Assembly (NCBI GenBank): GCA_015847255.1
Contig: JADLZK010007840.1
Span: 372,001 to 436,000, forward strand
Reading direction: 5' to 3'
Origin: Hyparrhenia diplandra
Lineage: Eukaryota; Streptophyta; Magnoliopsida; Poales; Poaceae
DNA length: 64,000 nt
Shown: one piece after another, positions 1 through 11,265 of the stretch
Layout: every line of letters starts with the position of its first letter
Position numbering within the stretch: the stretch's first letter is position 1
Translations under genes and position numbers: made by a program
The notes under the pieces: model-generated
What the model saw: the letters and a program-made list of their open reading frames with translations, nothing else
What the model was told of the DNA's origin: nothing
Database searches by the model: none

Positions 1-824
1 AAAAAATTGTTATAACCAATTGATAGGAAGGTGAGGGACTTCAGGTTACGAATTCTTGGTGAAAGTTGCCCATGCAATAACTTGCCAGATAGCCTTAATG
101 CAACCAAATTTGTATTAGAGTATATGCTTTACGGAACTATGCCGATAAGGCTGTTGTACAGAAGGTCTAAAATTTCAAGATTGTGTAGGGCGAGAAGTTG
201 ACCTTGGAAAGCTCTCCACTGAAGTTATTGACCTTGAGGTCAATAATTATGAGATTTGTGCAGCCGCCTAGTGATGATGGCAGCTCCCCTGACATGCTAT
301 TGCGGTCCAAACGGAGCTCCTTCAATTTCTTGAGCTGTCCTATAGAATCAGGGATACTTCCAGCCAGATTGTTCCCTCTAAGATCAAGGGTTGCCAGATT
401 TCTGAGTTTCACTATGGGTGAACCGTCAACTACACCATTCAAATAATTGTTTGGGAAAGACAAGTGCTCCAACAAGGTGGCGCTGAACAATTCATCTGGG
501 AGTGACCCTCTGAGGTTGTTATGGTCAGCCTTGAGAACTCTGAGTGCAGAGGAATTGCCAAGGCCTTTGGGAACTGTGCTAGTCAATTGGTTGTAGCTGA
601 CTTCAAGCACAGCGAAGGTTGGAGATATGTTGCAGAAATGCGTTGGTATCGGCCCAGTAAAGCTGTTCTTGCTGGCATTGAGTGTGACCAGATTCACCAT
701 CATCTTCCATGTTGTGGATGTAAACTGCCCCGTAAACAAATTGCTCGGTGCATGAGGCAGCAAGGGAGACGAGTGAAAGAAGCAGCATAACCAGGGCTAG
801 GGTAGTAGGACCACCTGGCAGCAT
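1..824 (-). pseudogene. LRR receptor-like pseudogene, copy A (PSY1R/PSKR type, truncated)
   Basis: On the minus strand a signal peptide (MLPGGPTTLALVMLLLSLVS, ATG at 824) is followed almost at once by LRR sequence. About seven plant extracellular LRRs are readable in the frame ending at 167 (motifs NLATLDLRGNNLAGSIP and LKELRLDRNSMSGELP). Intact relatives are plasma-membrane receptors for sulfated peptides (PSY1R/PSKR family) with about 20 LRRs, a membrane span and a kinase. Compared with copy B (5560-7690), the N-terminal cap with its paired cysteines and the first repeats are missing, deleted between short matching TGCT sequences. The LRR frame breaks at 167 and the gene runs off the left edge of the window. 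Family assignment is firm; a functional product is very unlikely. Confidence 0.85.
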
Positions 825-1294
825 GGCTAACCTGCTGATTTTTTACTAGCTGTGGGGGAAGAATGGTAATGGTTAATAGTTTGTCTCTGGTATACGTCGA
901 TGTGTCTTGTGACTTGGAGTGGTCTTTATTATGTAGTCCTTGTATGTTCTGGAAGGCACTACCATTGTTAGTGCTGTCTCTATCAATGGTCCATCAGTCG
1001 CGGTTGACATGGCGGTTAAGAATATCGTTGGCCCACATCAAGAACTGTGGACCTGGTTATCACCTTCTGCAGGTTGCTGTGGCAAAAAGTCGTCGCTCAA
1101 AGAGGTTGTGATGGGATATGGTGGTTAGCTGAACGAGTGGTCTGAAATCGTGTATTGATCTGTGGTGTTTATATTATTTGTAGGACAACTAATAAATACC
1201 AGCTATCATATACTAGCGGATAGGGGCACGCAACAATAGATTATAGCAGATAAGCCTGCTGACCATGTGTAGCCTGTTAACAATGATATGTGTA
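825..1294. other. 5' flank of LRR copy A
   Basis: Upstream sequence of pseudogene A. It matches the flank of copy B (7691-8015, then 9117-9276) apart from one block of about 1.1 kb present only in B. I see no gene here. The short frames are not conserved between the two copies. Confidence 0.6.
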
Positions 1295-1297
1295 CTG

Positions 1298-2116
1298 CAC
1301 TACTACAATAACGATTTTTTGGTGGCGGTATTTTTTTGGATTTTCGGTGGCGGTTCGAAAACCGCCACCGAGGGGAAGGTGACCGTTAATCCAAAAACAA
1401 TAAAAAAAAAGATAAAATCCAAAACCCGACGGGTCGGCTAGATCACGGGTTGCCGCCGCCGCTAAGGATTCGGCTGCGGGGGTCGGGATAATTTTGCCGG
1501 GTCGAACCACCGCCAGGGCCACAGAGCGCCACCAGGTGCTACGGCCACGCCATATCCCCACACAAGCTTTGGCCGCCGCCATGTCCATCTTTGGCGCGAC
1601 ACAGCGGAGCCTTGGTCGCGTCGCGCGCGGGCAGCCACGGCTTGGCCACCGCAAGCGCCGGGTGACAAGCCTCAGCCGCCGCCACCGTGGAGGGTGCGCC
1701 CGTGATGGGAAGGAAGAGGAGGGGGACGCCATGGAGAGAGGGGTCATGAGGTGGGGGAAGCGGGATCTGGGAGGGAAGGGGAGAGGGAAACGAGAGAGGG
1801 AGGGGATGCTGTTGGGTCGGGGAGAGGAAGGAGTAAAAGCTGAGAGTGAAGAGTGAAACCCTAACTCTATTATATATATAGTGGCAGTGGTATATCGGGC
1901 TGACGTGAATCCAGATAGGCGATTTGGGCCCTAATTTGGGCTATAATTAATAGTGGCGGTCAGTTAATCAATTTACGCGACGGTTATTATAACCGCCGTG
2001 GATAATTAAAAAAATAACCGTCACGGCTAATCAACGAATTAAGTGCAGCGGTTTTTAAATAACCGCCATGGTTAATAAAATAGAAACGCTGATATAAAAG
2101 ATTTAATGTAGTAGTG
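1298..2116. mobile_element. Non-autonomous CACTA transposon, copy A (819 bp)
   Basis: Begins CACTACTACA at 1298 and ends TGTAGTAGTG at 2116, flanked by a perfect 3-bp target duplication CTG (1295-1297 and 2117-2119). Short subterminal GGTGGCGGT / ACCGCCACC motifs recur at both ends, as in CACTA (En/Spm) elements, whose transposase binds such repeats. The GC-rich core (about 1440-1850) may be captured host sequence. No transposase frame is present, so it would need one supplied in trans. A second copy, split by a retrotransposon, lies at 9277-17534. Confidence 0.93.
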
Positions 2117-2500
2117 CTGATTGTTGTCTTGTTGACATAACATTTTTTTTTTTTCGTCTCCTGAAGCCTGTATTTGTTATTGCTTGTTTTAGTCTAATAC
2201 AGCTTTCTGTAGAGGGTTGGGTCGTCCCTCCAGGATCGCCGAAAAAAAAGTTGGTAAAATTGTGTAGACCTTCAATAGTTGGTCAGTAATTGTAGTAATG
2301 GACGTGTTTTTGATAAGTTTGTGTAATTTTTATTGGTTACTTTGATCAATCTATCATAATGTCAAGTGGCTAGATAATTTTGGTACAAATTTGGGGTCCA
2401 CAAAAGAATACAGGTATTATTTGATATAGACATGTGTTACTGGATTCATCATGAATTATAGTTTCATGATATATCTATTTGGTGTAATAAATGTTAACAA
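2117..2500. repeat. AT-rich segment shared by LRR copies A and B and by D1/D2
   Basis: Sequence after the CACTA element matches 17535-17920 closely. A weaker match to its right part (GATAATTTTGGTACAAATTTG, then TGGTGTAATAAAT) occurs at about 25200-25400 and 49300-49500. It links the LRR duplicates with the large D duplication. No gene seen. Confidence 0.7.
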
Positions 2501-2705
2501 TTCTCTATAATTGAACTCGGTCAAACACAAAATAGTTTGACCTAAAATAGTTGGCTTGGTATTTTTTTTTGGACTATAATATTGTTAACATTATAGTTTT
2601 ATGACAGTTTGACCTAAAATAGTTGAACTCGGTATCAAGTAAACAATAGTTTGACCTGATTCACAAAATAGTTTGACCTAAAATAGTTGAACTCGGTCAA
2701 ACAAT
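2501..2705. repeat. Local tandem repeat of AATAGTTTGACCTAAAATAG
   Basis: The phrase AATAGTTTGACCTAAAATAG with neighbouring GTTGAACTCGGTCAAAC is repeated about three times, with a duplicated 'gttaacattatagtttcatgaca' type spacer between copies. A near-identical array lies at 45968-46084. Both arrays run directly into the GC-rich unit, so array and unit moved together. Confidence 0.75.
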
Positions 2706-3661
2706 ATTCTCAGGACTGTCCTTCATCATCAAGCTTTGGTGGGCATCAAGTAAACAATCTGGTCGTTCAGCAACCTTTGATGCCCATGAATTAACATTTG
2801 AGCAGCATATATATAGAAGTTTAGTGTTTCTCTCCCCACCCTCTCACTTTCACTCAACCTCCTCACGCGCGCCGCTCTCCCTCTCAACGCTCCCCTCTCC
2901 TCCTCCAACGCTCTCCCTCCCCACCGATAACCCCTCTCCCTCCACACCGCCGGCCATGGGCAGCAACCACCCCTCTCCTCCCAGCCCCTCCTCCTCCGAG
3001 CCGGCAAGGCGTGGTTAGCTTGGCGAGGCGAGCCAGCCAGCTCCATGGCGGTGAGGCGAGGCTCGGCGCCGAGCAAGGCTCGGCGCCGGGCCTCCATGGC
3101 GGGCGAGACGCCGAGGGGATCAGCGGGGCAGACCTCCCACAACGGGCGAGGTACGCGGATCCGGCGGGCTGCGCCCACGGGCCGGCTACGCCGACGGGCG
3201 GATCTGGCCATGGGATTCACAGCGGCGAGGCGCACCTCTCGCTGGTGGATCCGGCGATGGGATTCACGGCAGGCTGCGTCCACGGCGGATTCGGGCGGGC
3301 TGCATCCATGGCGGGCTGCGCCCGTAGTGGATTCGCGGCGGCAGGATCCGCCAGCGGGTGGTGGGCACCGCACCGCCCTCCCTTCCCAGTAGCGTCGGGG
3401 ATCCGGCCCCTAGCGCGGGGCGGATCCGGTGGCAGCGAAGCTCCACCATGGCGGTGGCATGCTCGATGGCGGCGGGATCCAGCCGCGCCTGATACATACA
3501 AGCCCGTTTGGGCATTTTTTCATTTTTCTTTGTTTTTATTAACCGCGGCCGGGTACCTTCTGCCCGCCACGGTAAAAAAAAATATATTTTGCGTGACCTT
3601 TCCATGGTGACGGGCACACTTGCCCGCCACCCAAAATGAATTTTGCTCGTCACACAAAACA
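2706..3661 (+). repeat. GC-rich promoter-bearing unit, copy A
   Basis: One of three related units (others at 19365-20240 and 46085-46640). It starts CAGGACTGTCCTTCATCA, has a TATA-like TATATATAG at 2808-2816, a pyrimidine-rich leader (CTCTCCCCACCCTCTCACTT), then GC-rich sequence with a start MGSNHPS at 2956. The body is a degenerate repeat of CCATGG/GGATTC-containing phrases, and the start frame closes after about 20 codons. The 3' part carries TGCCCGCCACGG palindromic motifs like those in the CACTA MITE at 21999-22208. It is probably a transposon-associated captured promoter rather than a working gene; I recognise no protein. Confidence 0.6.
2808..2816 (+). promoter_or_regulatory. TATA-like box of GC-rich unit A
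   Basis: TATATATAG about 30 bp upstream of a CT-rich leader. The spacing to the leader is kept in units B and C. Confidence 0.5.
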
Positions 3662-4159
3662 AATTCGTTACTAGTACTAACTAGGATGTCAATGTTCCAT
3701 TTTCTCAGACTTTGGATTTGTTGTCATACACATCCTTTAAGTGTTGACAGAATGATTTACATCCCTTATTTTGGCTTCTTTGAACAAAAAATGTTTGGAT
3801 GTGGACACAGTTATTACTTGAGCTTAAGAAGATGGTAAAAAAAATTAAAGATAACCTCTAATATATTTCTTAATGGTGAATATTTGAAAATTAGGGCCTG
3901 TTTTAAATTATGTTTCATAATGGTAAATGTATGTAACTTCTTTAGAAAACGGAACAGATCCGATAACTAAGGTTATCAACTAGGCTTAGACTCTAGGAAA
4001 TTCTTGATGAGAATTTTTTTCTATTTCTAACGAGAATTTATACATGTACCGCCAGTGTTATTAATCTTTACACTGGCCTTTGCCACTTGCGGTTAGGCAT
4101 TGCGCCGCTAAAGATGGCTTACGGACCGCCAGTGACGACGCTCGCTGTACCAGTGACAA
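3662..4159. other. No gene recognised
   Basis: AT-rich sequence without a supported gene. The frame at 3620-3838 has no recognisable feature. Confidence 0.5.
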
Positions 4160-4470
4160 TTTCCCCTTTCCAAGAGAAATCTCAATGCTTGAGAATGATG
4201 CAACGAACCTTGTACATCGAACTGGACACCACGTGCATGGCAGTACAAATGGCACTTCCTATCCTTTGTTTTCCTGTTCCTCGTAGGCCGCAGATTGGCC
4301 AGACGACGAGCAACTCAGGAACTCACCTCAACTTGGCTGCCCAGGACCGCTCAAGCAACTCGCTCTGCCTTGGCCGCCATTGTCTGCTAGGAGGTAGAAG
4401 TATTGTCCCCGGCTAACACTAGGTACCTCCGAATCCTAGTGTGCGTTGAACTGAAACCAAACGGATAAAA
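4160..4470. repeat. Dispersed repeat shared with 26460-26810
   Basis: The stretch from AAATCTCAATG through CGAAC, ACTGGACACCACGT and CCAAACGG matches 26480-26800 in order with many indels. Neither copy keeps a shared open frame. Nature unknown; possibly a captured gene fragment or an old transposon. Confidence 0.55.
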
Positions 4471-5559
4471 AGAAGTGTGCCAGTTTCTCGCTCCTAATAC
4501 TCCGCCTTCTTTACATGATACATATGAAACTCACCGCACTGGTGAAAGCCAGCTTATAATAGGAATACAGTATCATTTGAGCAGCATCGATGTCGGGACG
4601 ACAATGCTTGTCCTTGGCGGTGATCCGGCGAAGGGACTGCTTGGTAGAAATGGCTATGGTGACCATCCTGACTCCTCCCAATTCACCATCGATTTCCCTC
4701 CTGAAAACATACAGCAGGAAAAAACTATGCAAAGAATGGTGAAGGAATCAGAGGAAGGGGTTGACCGCCGATGTAGAATCAATCCACGGAGGCCGGCTAA
4801 TTAAGTCTCTGGAACATGCACCGATTCTTCTCTCTACTTACTCAATGCATTGCTTCCTCCAATTGGTTGATTTGATTTGACTAATCGCTGTGCCACATGG
4901 GAGCCAACTATAAGCTGTCTCCTACTTTGAAAGGGCCGGACCACAAATTTGAAAGGGCTGTCAAATCCCTGCCCATCCTTCTTTCGCATGGCCCTTGTGG
5001 GTCCCTCATTCTATAGTTAGATTTCCTCTTAACAAAAATGTGCTATGATACGTTCATGAAAAAAAAATTTGTGATAATTTGATTTCATATTACATCATCC
5101 CAACTTGTTCATTCGTTTCCAATTGTTTCAACAATCAAGCTCTTTGAACAAAGAATGCTGGCAGAATATCGAATGCTAGAACCATGCAACGATCTTGTGG
5201 TCCGACCTTGCAGAAATGAGAACAACTAGAGGTACGGTCCTTGGCACTTCTACTGGAATTTTATTAAAACAAAGTGGGAAAGTCTTACAAGTTTCTTTCA
5301 AGAAACAAAGAAAATTAAACTAATTACGCAAGCTCTTCTAGCCATTGATCTATAAGGGGCGAAAACTGGACTTTGCTCTTAGGATAACTAAGCCAACCTA
5401 TTGCTTGAAAACCTACTTGCAGTGATGTATTGAATTTTGAAGGTTTTTGAAGATGACATCATTTCTCATTGTCCATCCTTGGAAATGGTGATGACAGTGC
5501 ACAAAGTTATATCTTTTTGTTTCTCCGTAACTCACATATCTTCAAGCCAGTACAAATTT
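4471..5559. other. Unassigned sequence between the LRR copies
   Basis: Contains a 109-codon plus-strand frame (4475-4804) with no domain I recognise and no second copy in the window. The rest is AT-rich. I would not call a gene here. Confidence 0.4.
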
Positions 5560-7690
5560 TTTCTAGCCCAAAATGCCTGTACAATACCATCTGATCATAT
5601 AGCACACCTACTCGAAGAAAACACCGAAGGCAATTGCAAATATGACCTTGCTTCCAAACGGCTTTCTGTCGACAATGGACACTTTGGACCCACCTCCTGT
5701 GGAACTGCATCGACGACGAGTAGTGATCCACACAGCTTTGGGTTGCCACCGAAGCTAGAATTCTGAAATGTACCAAATTGGCCACCAGTTGGAATAGGCC
5801 CTTCCAGATCATTGTTGGAAACATTGAATTTGGAAAGGAAGTGCAGGTTTTCCAGTGCAGCTGGGACTTCACCTGTGATATTGTTGTTGGATAAGTCTAG
5901 CTCTTGCAGGTTTGAAAGATTGCAGATGGATGGGGGGATCCGTCCCATTAAGTTGTTGAAGCTGATATTGAGTGAAAGGAGGGATTTCACCTGACCAATA
6001 TCTGGGGGAATCACACCCGTCAATTTGTTGCTGCTTAGATCTAGCGTTTTATGGACAGAAACCGGTACGAGGTATTGACGTGAAGGATTATTGTCATAAA
6101 CTGGCAGGTTAAAGATCCTTGGGTCAAAATGGGTTGTGGTCTTCTCTGAAGCTAGCATTATAGCTGTTGGAATTTCTCTGTAAAAGGCTGTTGTTTGATA
6201 TGTCTAAATAGGAGAGGTAGTTCGAGAGAGCTGACCTAGGTTGGTATTGGTCCACCGAGTCGATTGCCTTGTAGGATCAACACCACTAATTTTGCTAGCT
6301 TTGATATCCAAAGTGGTATTTTCCCAGACAATTGGCAACTTCCGATGTCCAAAGCCTGAAGATTCTCAAAACCATCGATGCTGTCATCATCTGGCATAGC
6401 CTCATTTATGAAGTTAGACCCAATAAGAAGGGCGGTGAGGTTCCTGCAGCTCTTAAGTATTTGAAGTGTATTTGTGATGTTTGTAAAATTGTTATAACCA
6501 ATTGATAGGAAGATGAGGGACTTCAGGTTACGAATTCTTGGTGAAAGTGTCCATGCAATAAGTTGCCAGATAGCCTTAATGCAACCAAATTTTTACAAGA
6601 GTATATGCTTTTTGAGGCGTGCGGTGAGGCTGTTGTACAGAAGTTCTAAAATTTCAAGATTGTGTAGGGCGGAGAAGTTGACCTTGGAAAGCTCTCCATT
6701 GAAGTTATTGACCTTGAGGTCAATAATTATGAGATGGTGCAGCCGCCTAGTGATGATGGCAGCTCCCCTGACATGCTATTGCGGTCCAAATGGAGCTCCT
6801 CCAATTTCTTGAGCTGTCCTATAGAATGGGGATACTTCGGCCAGATTGTTCCCTCCAAGATCAAGGGTTGCCAGATTTCTGAGGTTCACTATGGGTGAAC
6901 CATCAAGTACACCATTCAAATAATTGTTTGGGAAAGACAAGTGCTCCAACAAGGTGGCGCTGAACAATTCATCTGGGAGTGACCCTGTGAGGTTGTTATG
7001 GCCAGCCTTGAGAACTCTGAGTGCAGAACAATTGCCAAGGCCTTTGGGAACTGTGCTACTCAATTGGTTGTAGCTGACTTCAAGCACAGCCGAAGGTTGG
7101 AGATATGTTGCGAGAAATGGGTTGGTATCTGCCCGATAAAAGCTGTTGTTGTTGCTGGCATTGAGTGTGACCAGATTCACCATCGTCTTCCATGTTGTGG
7201 ATGTAAACTGCCCCGTAAATAAATTGCTTGAGATGTTGAGTACCTGTAGAGGTTGGCGAGGTGCTAGTGATGGGAGATCATCCATGTCTCCTTCGAGCTG
7301 GTTGAAGCTGGCGTCGTCAAGGACAAGAATGCTCTTTGACGACAGCAATTCCAGCGGCAGGCCTCCGGACAGCATGTTGTTGGACAGGTTCAGCGCCCAG
7401 CAGGCGGTGAGGTTGCCAAGGGGACGGCGAGATGGGCCCCTGAAGCCTCCTAGAAGGCAGGGGAGACATCAGTCACCGTCGTCCCTCCCATCTGAACTGC
7501 AGGCGATCCCTTCCCATTTGCAGCAGTCACGAGGCATTCCCCACGAACTGCTTATGCCACCGTCCCGGGACAGCTCAGAGATGAACTGGAGCAAGGAGCT
7601 CCTCTCCTGCTCGGTGCATGAGGCAGCAAGGGAGACCAATGAAAGAAGCAGCATAACCAGGGCCAGGGTAGTAGGACCAACTGGCCGCAT
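5560..7690 (-). pseudogene. LRR receptor-like pseudogene, copy B (PSY1R/PSKR type)
   Basis: Minus strand, ATG at 7690: signal peptide (MRPVGPTTLALVMLLLSLVS), then the LRR N-terminal cap with the DCCKWEGIAC paired-cysteine motif. A frameshift near 7440-7470 precedes a long LRR run (7375-6776), and further breaks follow. The repeats between 6513 and 6158 still read as LRRs in pieces (SGKIPLWISKLAKLVVLILQ). The C-terminal LRRs at 6158-5780 include LDLSSNKLTGVIPPDIGQV and the NPKLCG juxtamembrane motif. A few hydrophobic residues of the membrane span (VIFAIAFGVFF) follow out of frame near 5620. No kinase domain is present. Intact relatives perceive sulfated peptides at the plasma membrane. At least four frame breaks plus loss of the kinase make this a pseudogene. 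Confidence 0.9.
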
Positions 7691-8015
7691 GGCTAACCTG
7701 CTGGCTTGCTAGCTTTGGGGTGAAGAATGGAAATGGTTAATCTGGCACTAGCTAGTTTATCTCTGGTATATGTGGAGGTGTCTTGCACTTGATGCAGCCA
7801 GGCAATGTGTGTGCATGAGAGATGGCAAGTGACTTGGAGGGGTATTTATTATGTAGTCCTTGTATGTTCTGGAAGGCACTACCACTGTTAGTGCTGTCTC
7901 TATCATTAGTCCATCAGTCGCGGTTGACAATGGCGGTTATCACCTTCTGGTTGTTGTGGCAAAAAAGTCGTCGTTCAAAGAGGTTGTGATGGGATATGGT
8001 GGTTAGCTGAACGAG
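7691..8015. other. 5' flank of LRR copy B
   Basis: Matches the flank of copy A (825-1135). It would have held the promoter of the receptor gene; no distinct elements stand out. Confidence 0.5.
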
Positions 8016-8148
8016 TTGTTAGTGCTCTCAAAAGTCAACGAAAACGAACCCACACCAAATCAATCACCCATGCTACACGTGGGACACTATTTGGCGCACG
8101 TGCACTAGTAGCGTTAGCAGCGCACATGCGCCAGCAACAATAACAGCG

Positions 8149-8174
8149 CACATGCATGCATGCATGCATGCAGC
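8149..8174. repeat. (ATGC)n microsatellite
   Basis: About six uninterrupted copies of the tetranucleotide CATG/ATGC. Confidence 0.9.
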
Positions 8175-8283
8175 AATAGCAATGCACTGATAACAATAGC
8201 AGCGCACACCCACACCAAAATTGGCATGTTTCTCGTGTGTAGCCTTTTCCTGTCAATGGGTCAAGATTTTTTTTTTTTTACGG

Positions 8284-8465
8284 CAAAACTTTACACTCCA
8301 AATTTTGAAACTTTGTACTCCAACAATAAAAACTTTGTACTCTTAGATGTAAAACTTTACACTCCAAAATTTGAAACTTTGTACTCCAACAATAAAAACT
8401 TTGTACTCCAACAATAAAAACTTTATACTCTTAGATGTAAAACTTTGTACTTTAGATGTAAATTT
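8284..8465. repeat. Minisatellite of AACTTTGTACTCCAACAATA units
   Basis: Alternating copies of AACTTTGTACTCCAACAATA, AAAACTTTACACTCCAAA and CTTAGATGTAAAACTTT. The compound unit is repeated about twice in full plus partial copies. Noncoding. Confidence 0.85.
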
Positions 8466-8698
8466 TTGTCATCACGAAAATTATCTCAAAACATATCCAA
8501 CATGGATCTAGTTTTGTAGATCTCGTTATAATTAACGCGATGGTGGAAACGGAATTGAAAACGGATGTTTGACGAAGAAGTTATTACATTTTAAAGGGAA
8601 ACGATAAAACAAAAAAGAAAAAGAAAAATATGCGGGACCTGCCCCGGCGTCCGCATGTATGTGCGCCAGCACTAGTTCTCGCGCACGCTATATACGCA

Positions 8699-8772
8699 TC
8701 TGAGGAATCTGTTAAGGAGGAATTTGTTAAGGAGGAATCTGCTAAGGAGGAATCTGTTAAGGAGGAATCTAG
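8699..8772. repeat. 15-bp tandem repeat GAGGAATCTGTTAAG, about five copies
   Basis: Five units of GGAGGAATCTGTTAA with single-base changes. The in-frame minus-strand reading (SSLTD repeats) is simply the translated repeat. Confidence 0.9.
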
Positions 8773-9893
8773 AGGAGGAAAAGGCGTGTGCGCCAGCAAC
8801 TGAAGTGGTGCACGCGTGCGCCAAATAAAGTTTGTGATGCTACACGGGCCCACCGTCAAAATAGGAAGTTGATGGCCAAAACCTTCAATGCCATTCGTTG
8901 ATCATTCCTACATACCATGACTTCTATTATCTAAGAGTGCATACTATAATTACTAACTAGTGAACGAACCAACTGTGGTACCAACCAAAAAAAATAGCAG
9001 GCTACAGCACCGCTATAACGCCGCTATAGTTGCACAAGAGGCTTGGCACTAAGATATTCATATTTTTCCGTTATGACAGTTTTTTCACCGCTATTTACTA
9101 GGATCTACGGCTAGCCAAGTGGTCTGAAATCGTGTATTGATCTGTGGTGTTTATATTATTCGTAGGACAACTAATAAATACAAGCTAACATATACTAGCG
9201 GATAGGGGCACGCAACAATAGATTATATCAGATAAGCCTGCTCACCTTGTATCTGTTAACAATGATATGTGTACTGCACTACTACAATAACGATTTTTTG
9301 GCGTTTTTTTTTTTTTTGGATTTTTGGTGGCGGTTTTCGGAAGATCCGTCACCGAGGGATGGTCACTGTTAATCCCAAAAAATAAAAAAAAAGATAAAAT
9401 CCAAAACCTAACAGGTTAGCAGGATCCAGGCCGCCGCTGCTAGGGATTTGGGCTGGCGGGGTGGGGGATCCGGCCGCCGGGTCGGGCCACCGCCCCAAAG
9501 CCGTAGAGCGCCGCTAGGTGAGGGAAGGAGGTGCCGGCCGCGCCATCCCGCACAAGCTTGGCGCCGCCATGTCCATGCTGGCGCTGATGTGGCCGAAGCG
9601 CCGCCACGCCAAGACGGGTAGCCACAGGCTTGGCCGCGCCCGGCCCGGCCACGAAGCTTCGGCCCGCCCGCCGCCACCGGTGGAGGATGCGCCGTGATGG
9701 GAAAGAAGGGGGGGGGCCATGGAGAGAGGGGTGAGGTGGGGGGAGGGATCCGGGGAGCTAGGGAAGGGGAGAGGGAAACGAGAGAGGGAGGGGCCGTTGG
9801 GCTGGGGGGAGAGGAAGGAGTGAAAGGTGAGAGTGAAGAGTGAAACCCTAACTCGTTATATATATAGTGGCAGTGGTGGTATATCGGGCTGAT

Positions 9894-11251
9894 TGTTGGT
9901 AAAAATTAACGCGAACAGAGAAATCCGCAAGCGCCACGGATACCGATGTAGCTTTCACCCGGGAGTATTCAGTATCGATTTCCACGGGGAACGTGAAGTG
10001 TACTAGAAAGAGTAGGAACGTCCAAGAAAAGAATAATGATGTGGGGAGAGAATTTAGAATTTTCTAAGTATTCTAAGTTGATCTAAATAATCAAAGGCTT
10101 GCTTTACTTTACTTACGTCGGAACAACGGTACCGTCCGATCCTCGAAAAAGACCGGGAAGGGGTGATTGGGAGAAAGGCCGCCAAAAAGCTCTACGAATC
10201 ACCAACCCGAACGTGGTTGAATACAAAGGCGACAGGGGCTGTCACCCCAGGGCTACCACAACTAACCGTGGGATTGGGCGCAAACTTCGGGTAATCTCTA
10301 GTCTAGACACCACGCCTACACTATTAATTACTACTCTAATTTCACGTTAAAACTAGAGCACTCAATACGAAAGCAGAGATCCAAAGTAAATATTATAAAG
10401 TAAGAACTGAAATTAATAGAATAAATAGAAATAATAAATGAAGAACACGGAGATTGCTTTGAAGATGAACTAGTTCTTTGTAGATGTACAATGTTGATGA
10501 AGATCCGGCAGTCGGATCTCCAGCTTTCTCCGCTCCTCTCTCCTTGATCTTACAACTAGATGAACTAGAAGAACTAGATCTAGAACTAGAACTAGACGAA
10601 CTAGACAACTAGAGGGACCTCTCTCTCTTCTAATATGAAACCCTAGATTTTTGCTCTGTCGATAGCTAATGAAGAGATGATCCGAGATGCTTGAAGCCAG
10701 GGGGCCTAGGGGTCTATATATATGGGTCTTCTTATGTCTCTTCAACCAAAGAAACAATATGGTACTAATCTTCATGGGCCTTGACAATGAGCGATGACCA
10801 TTGGATCAAACCGACATTATACGACCGGTTTAGATTGCGTCTTAGAGGTGGAGGAAACTTCCGGGAGACGGGGGCAACTTGCGCCAAGCGGGGCCGATCG
10901 GCACGGGTTATTGTAGGCCGATCGGCCCGGGGGTGGGTCCCACCACCGGGCCCCGCGATCGCGTCGTGGCTTCCGGAGTCTTCTAGATGATGTTTTCTTG
11001 GTGTCAAGTTTCGATCACGTCGGGATTTGTCGGGAGCCTTCTAGGGTCTTTCTCGGAGTTGGATTGCGTTACGCCGCGTGAGTAAATGCGGCTCGCGAAC
11101 TCGTGTTTTTCTGTTTAGTCACGCAATTCACAACTTTACCAAAACTGGTGGAAATATGTTAGTGACACCCTATTCTAGGTTGTTATTATGATTTATACCC
11201 CTTTCTCATGTTTATTTAATTAATAAATTTATATGATAACAAGTGTCAACA
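9894..11251 (-). repeat. LTR (3' LTR in element orientation)
   Basis: Direct repeat of 15955-17317. Contains a short tandem run of CTAGTT-type hexamers (10555-10612). It differs from its partner mainly by small indels in G/C-containing words. Confidence 0.93.
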
Positions 11252-11265
11252 AACTCCCCAAGCTT
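11252..11265 (-). other. Polypurine tract
   Basis: Minus-strand AAGCTTGGGGAGTT directly precedes the LTR start TGTTGACAC. This is the expected plus-strand primer position in an LTR element. Confidence 0.75.

Larger units (their letters stand above)
8016..9116. mobile_element. Insertion of about 1.1 kb in duplicate B, Mutator-like or foldback element suspected
   Basis: Present in B and absent from A, where the flanks join near 1135. Inside, GCTACACGTGGG...TTTGGCGCACG near 8070-8100 is matched in inverse orientation by CGTGCGCCAAATAAA...GCTACACGGGCCC near 8813-8853, so there are imperfect terminal inverted repeats. The GTGCGCCAGCA motif recurs several times. I could not find a clean target duplication at the outer edges, and part of the block (8860-9116) lies outside the inverted repeats. 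Confidence 0.5.

Noticed and set aside
1277..1856. Long frames on both strands of the CACTA elements
   Set aside because: They lie in GC-rich transposon cargo, differ between the two CACTA copies by frameshifts and show no domain.
3011..3662. Frames of 94-214 codons in GC-rich unit A
   Set aside because: Overlapping frames in all phases arise from low stop frequency in GC-rich repeats, and none is conserved in units B and C.
8699..8772. CRISPR-like array
   Set aside because: A simple 15-bp tandem repeat with no spacers, in a plant genome.
10393..10608. Poly-serine protein (MSSSSSSSSRSS)
   Set aside because: Translation of the CTAGTT-type tandem repeat inside the LTR.
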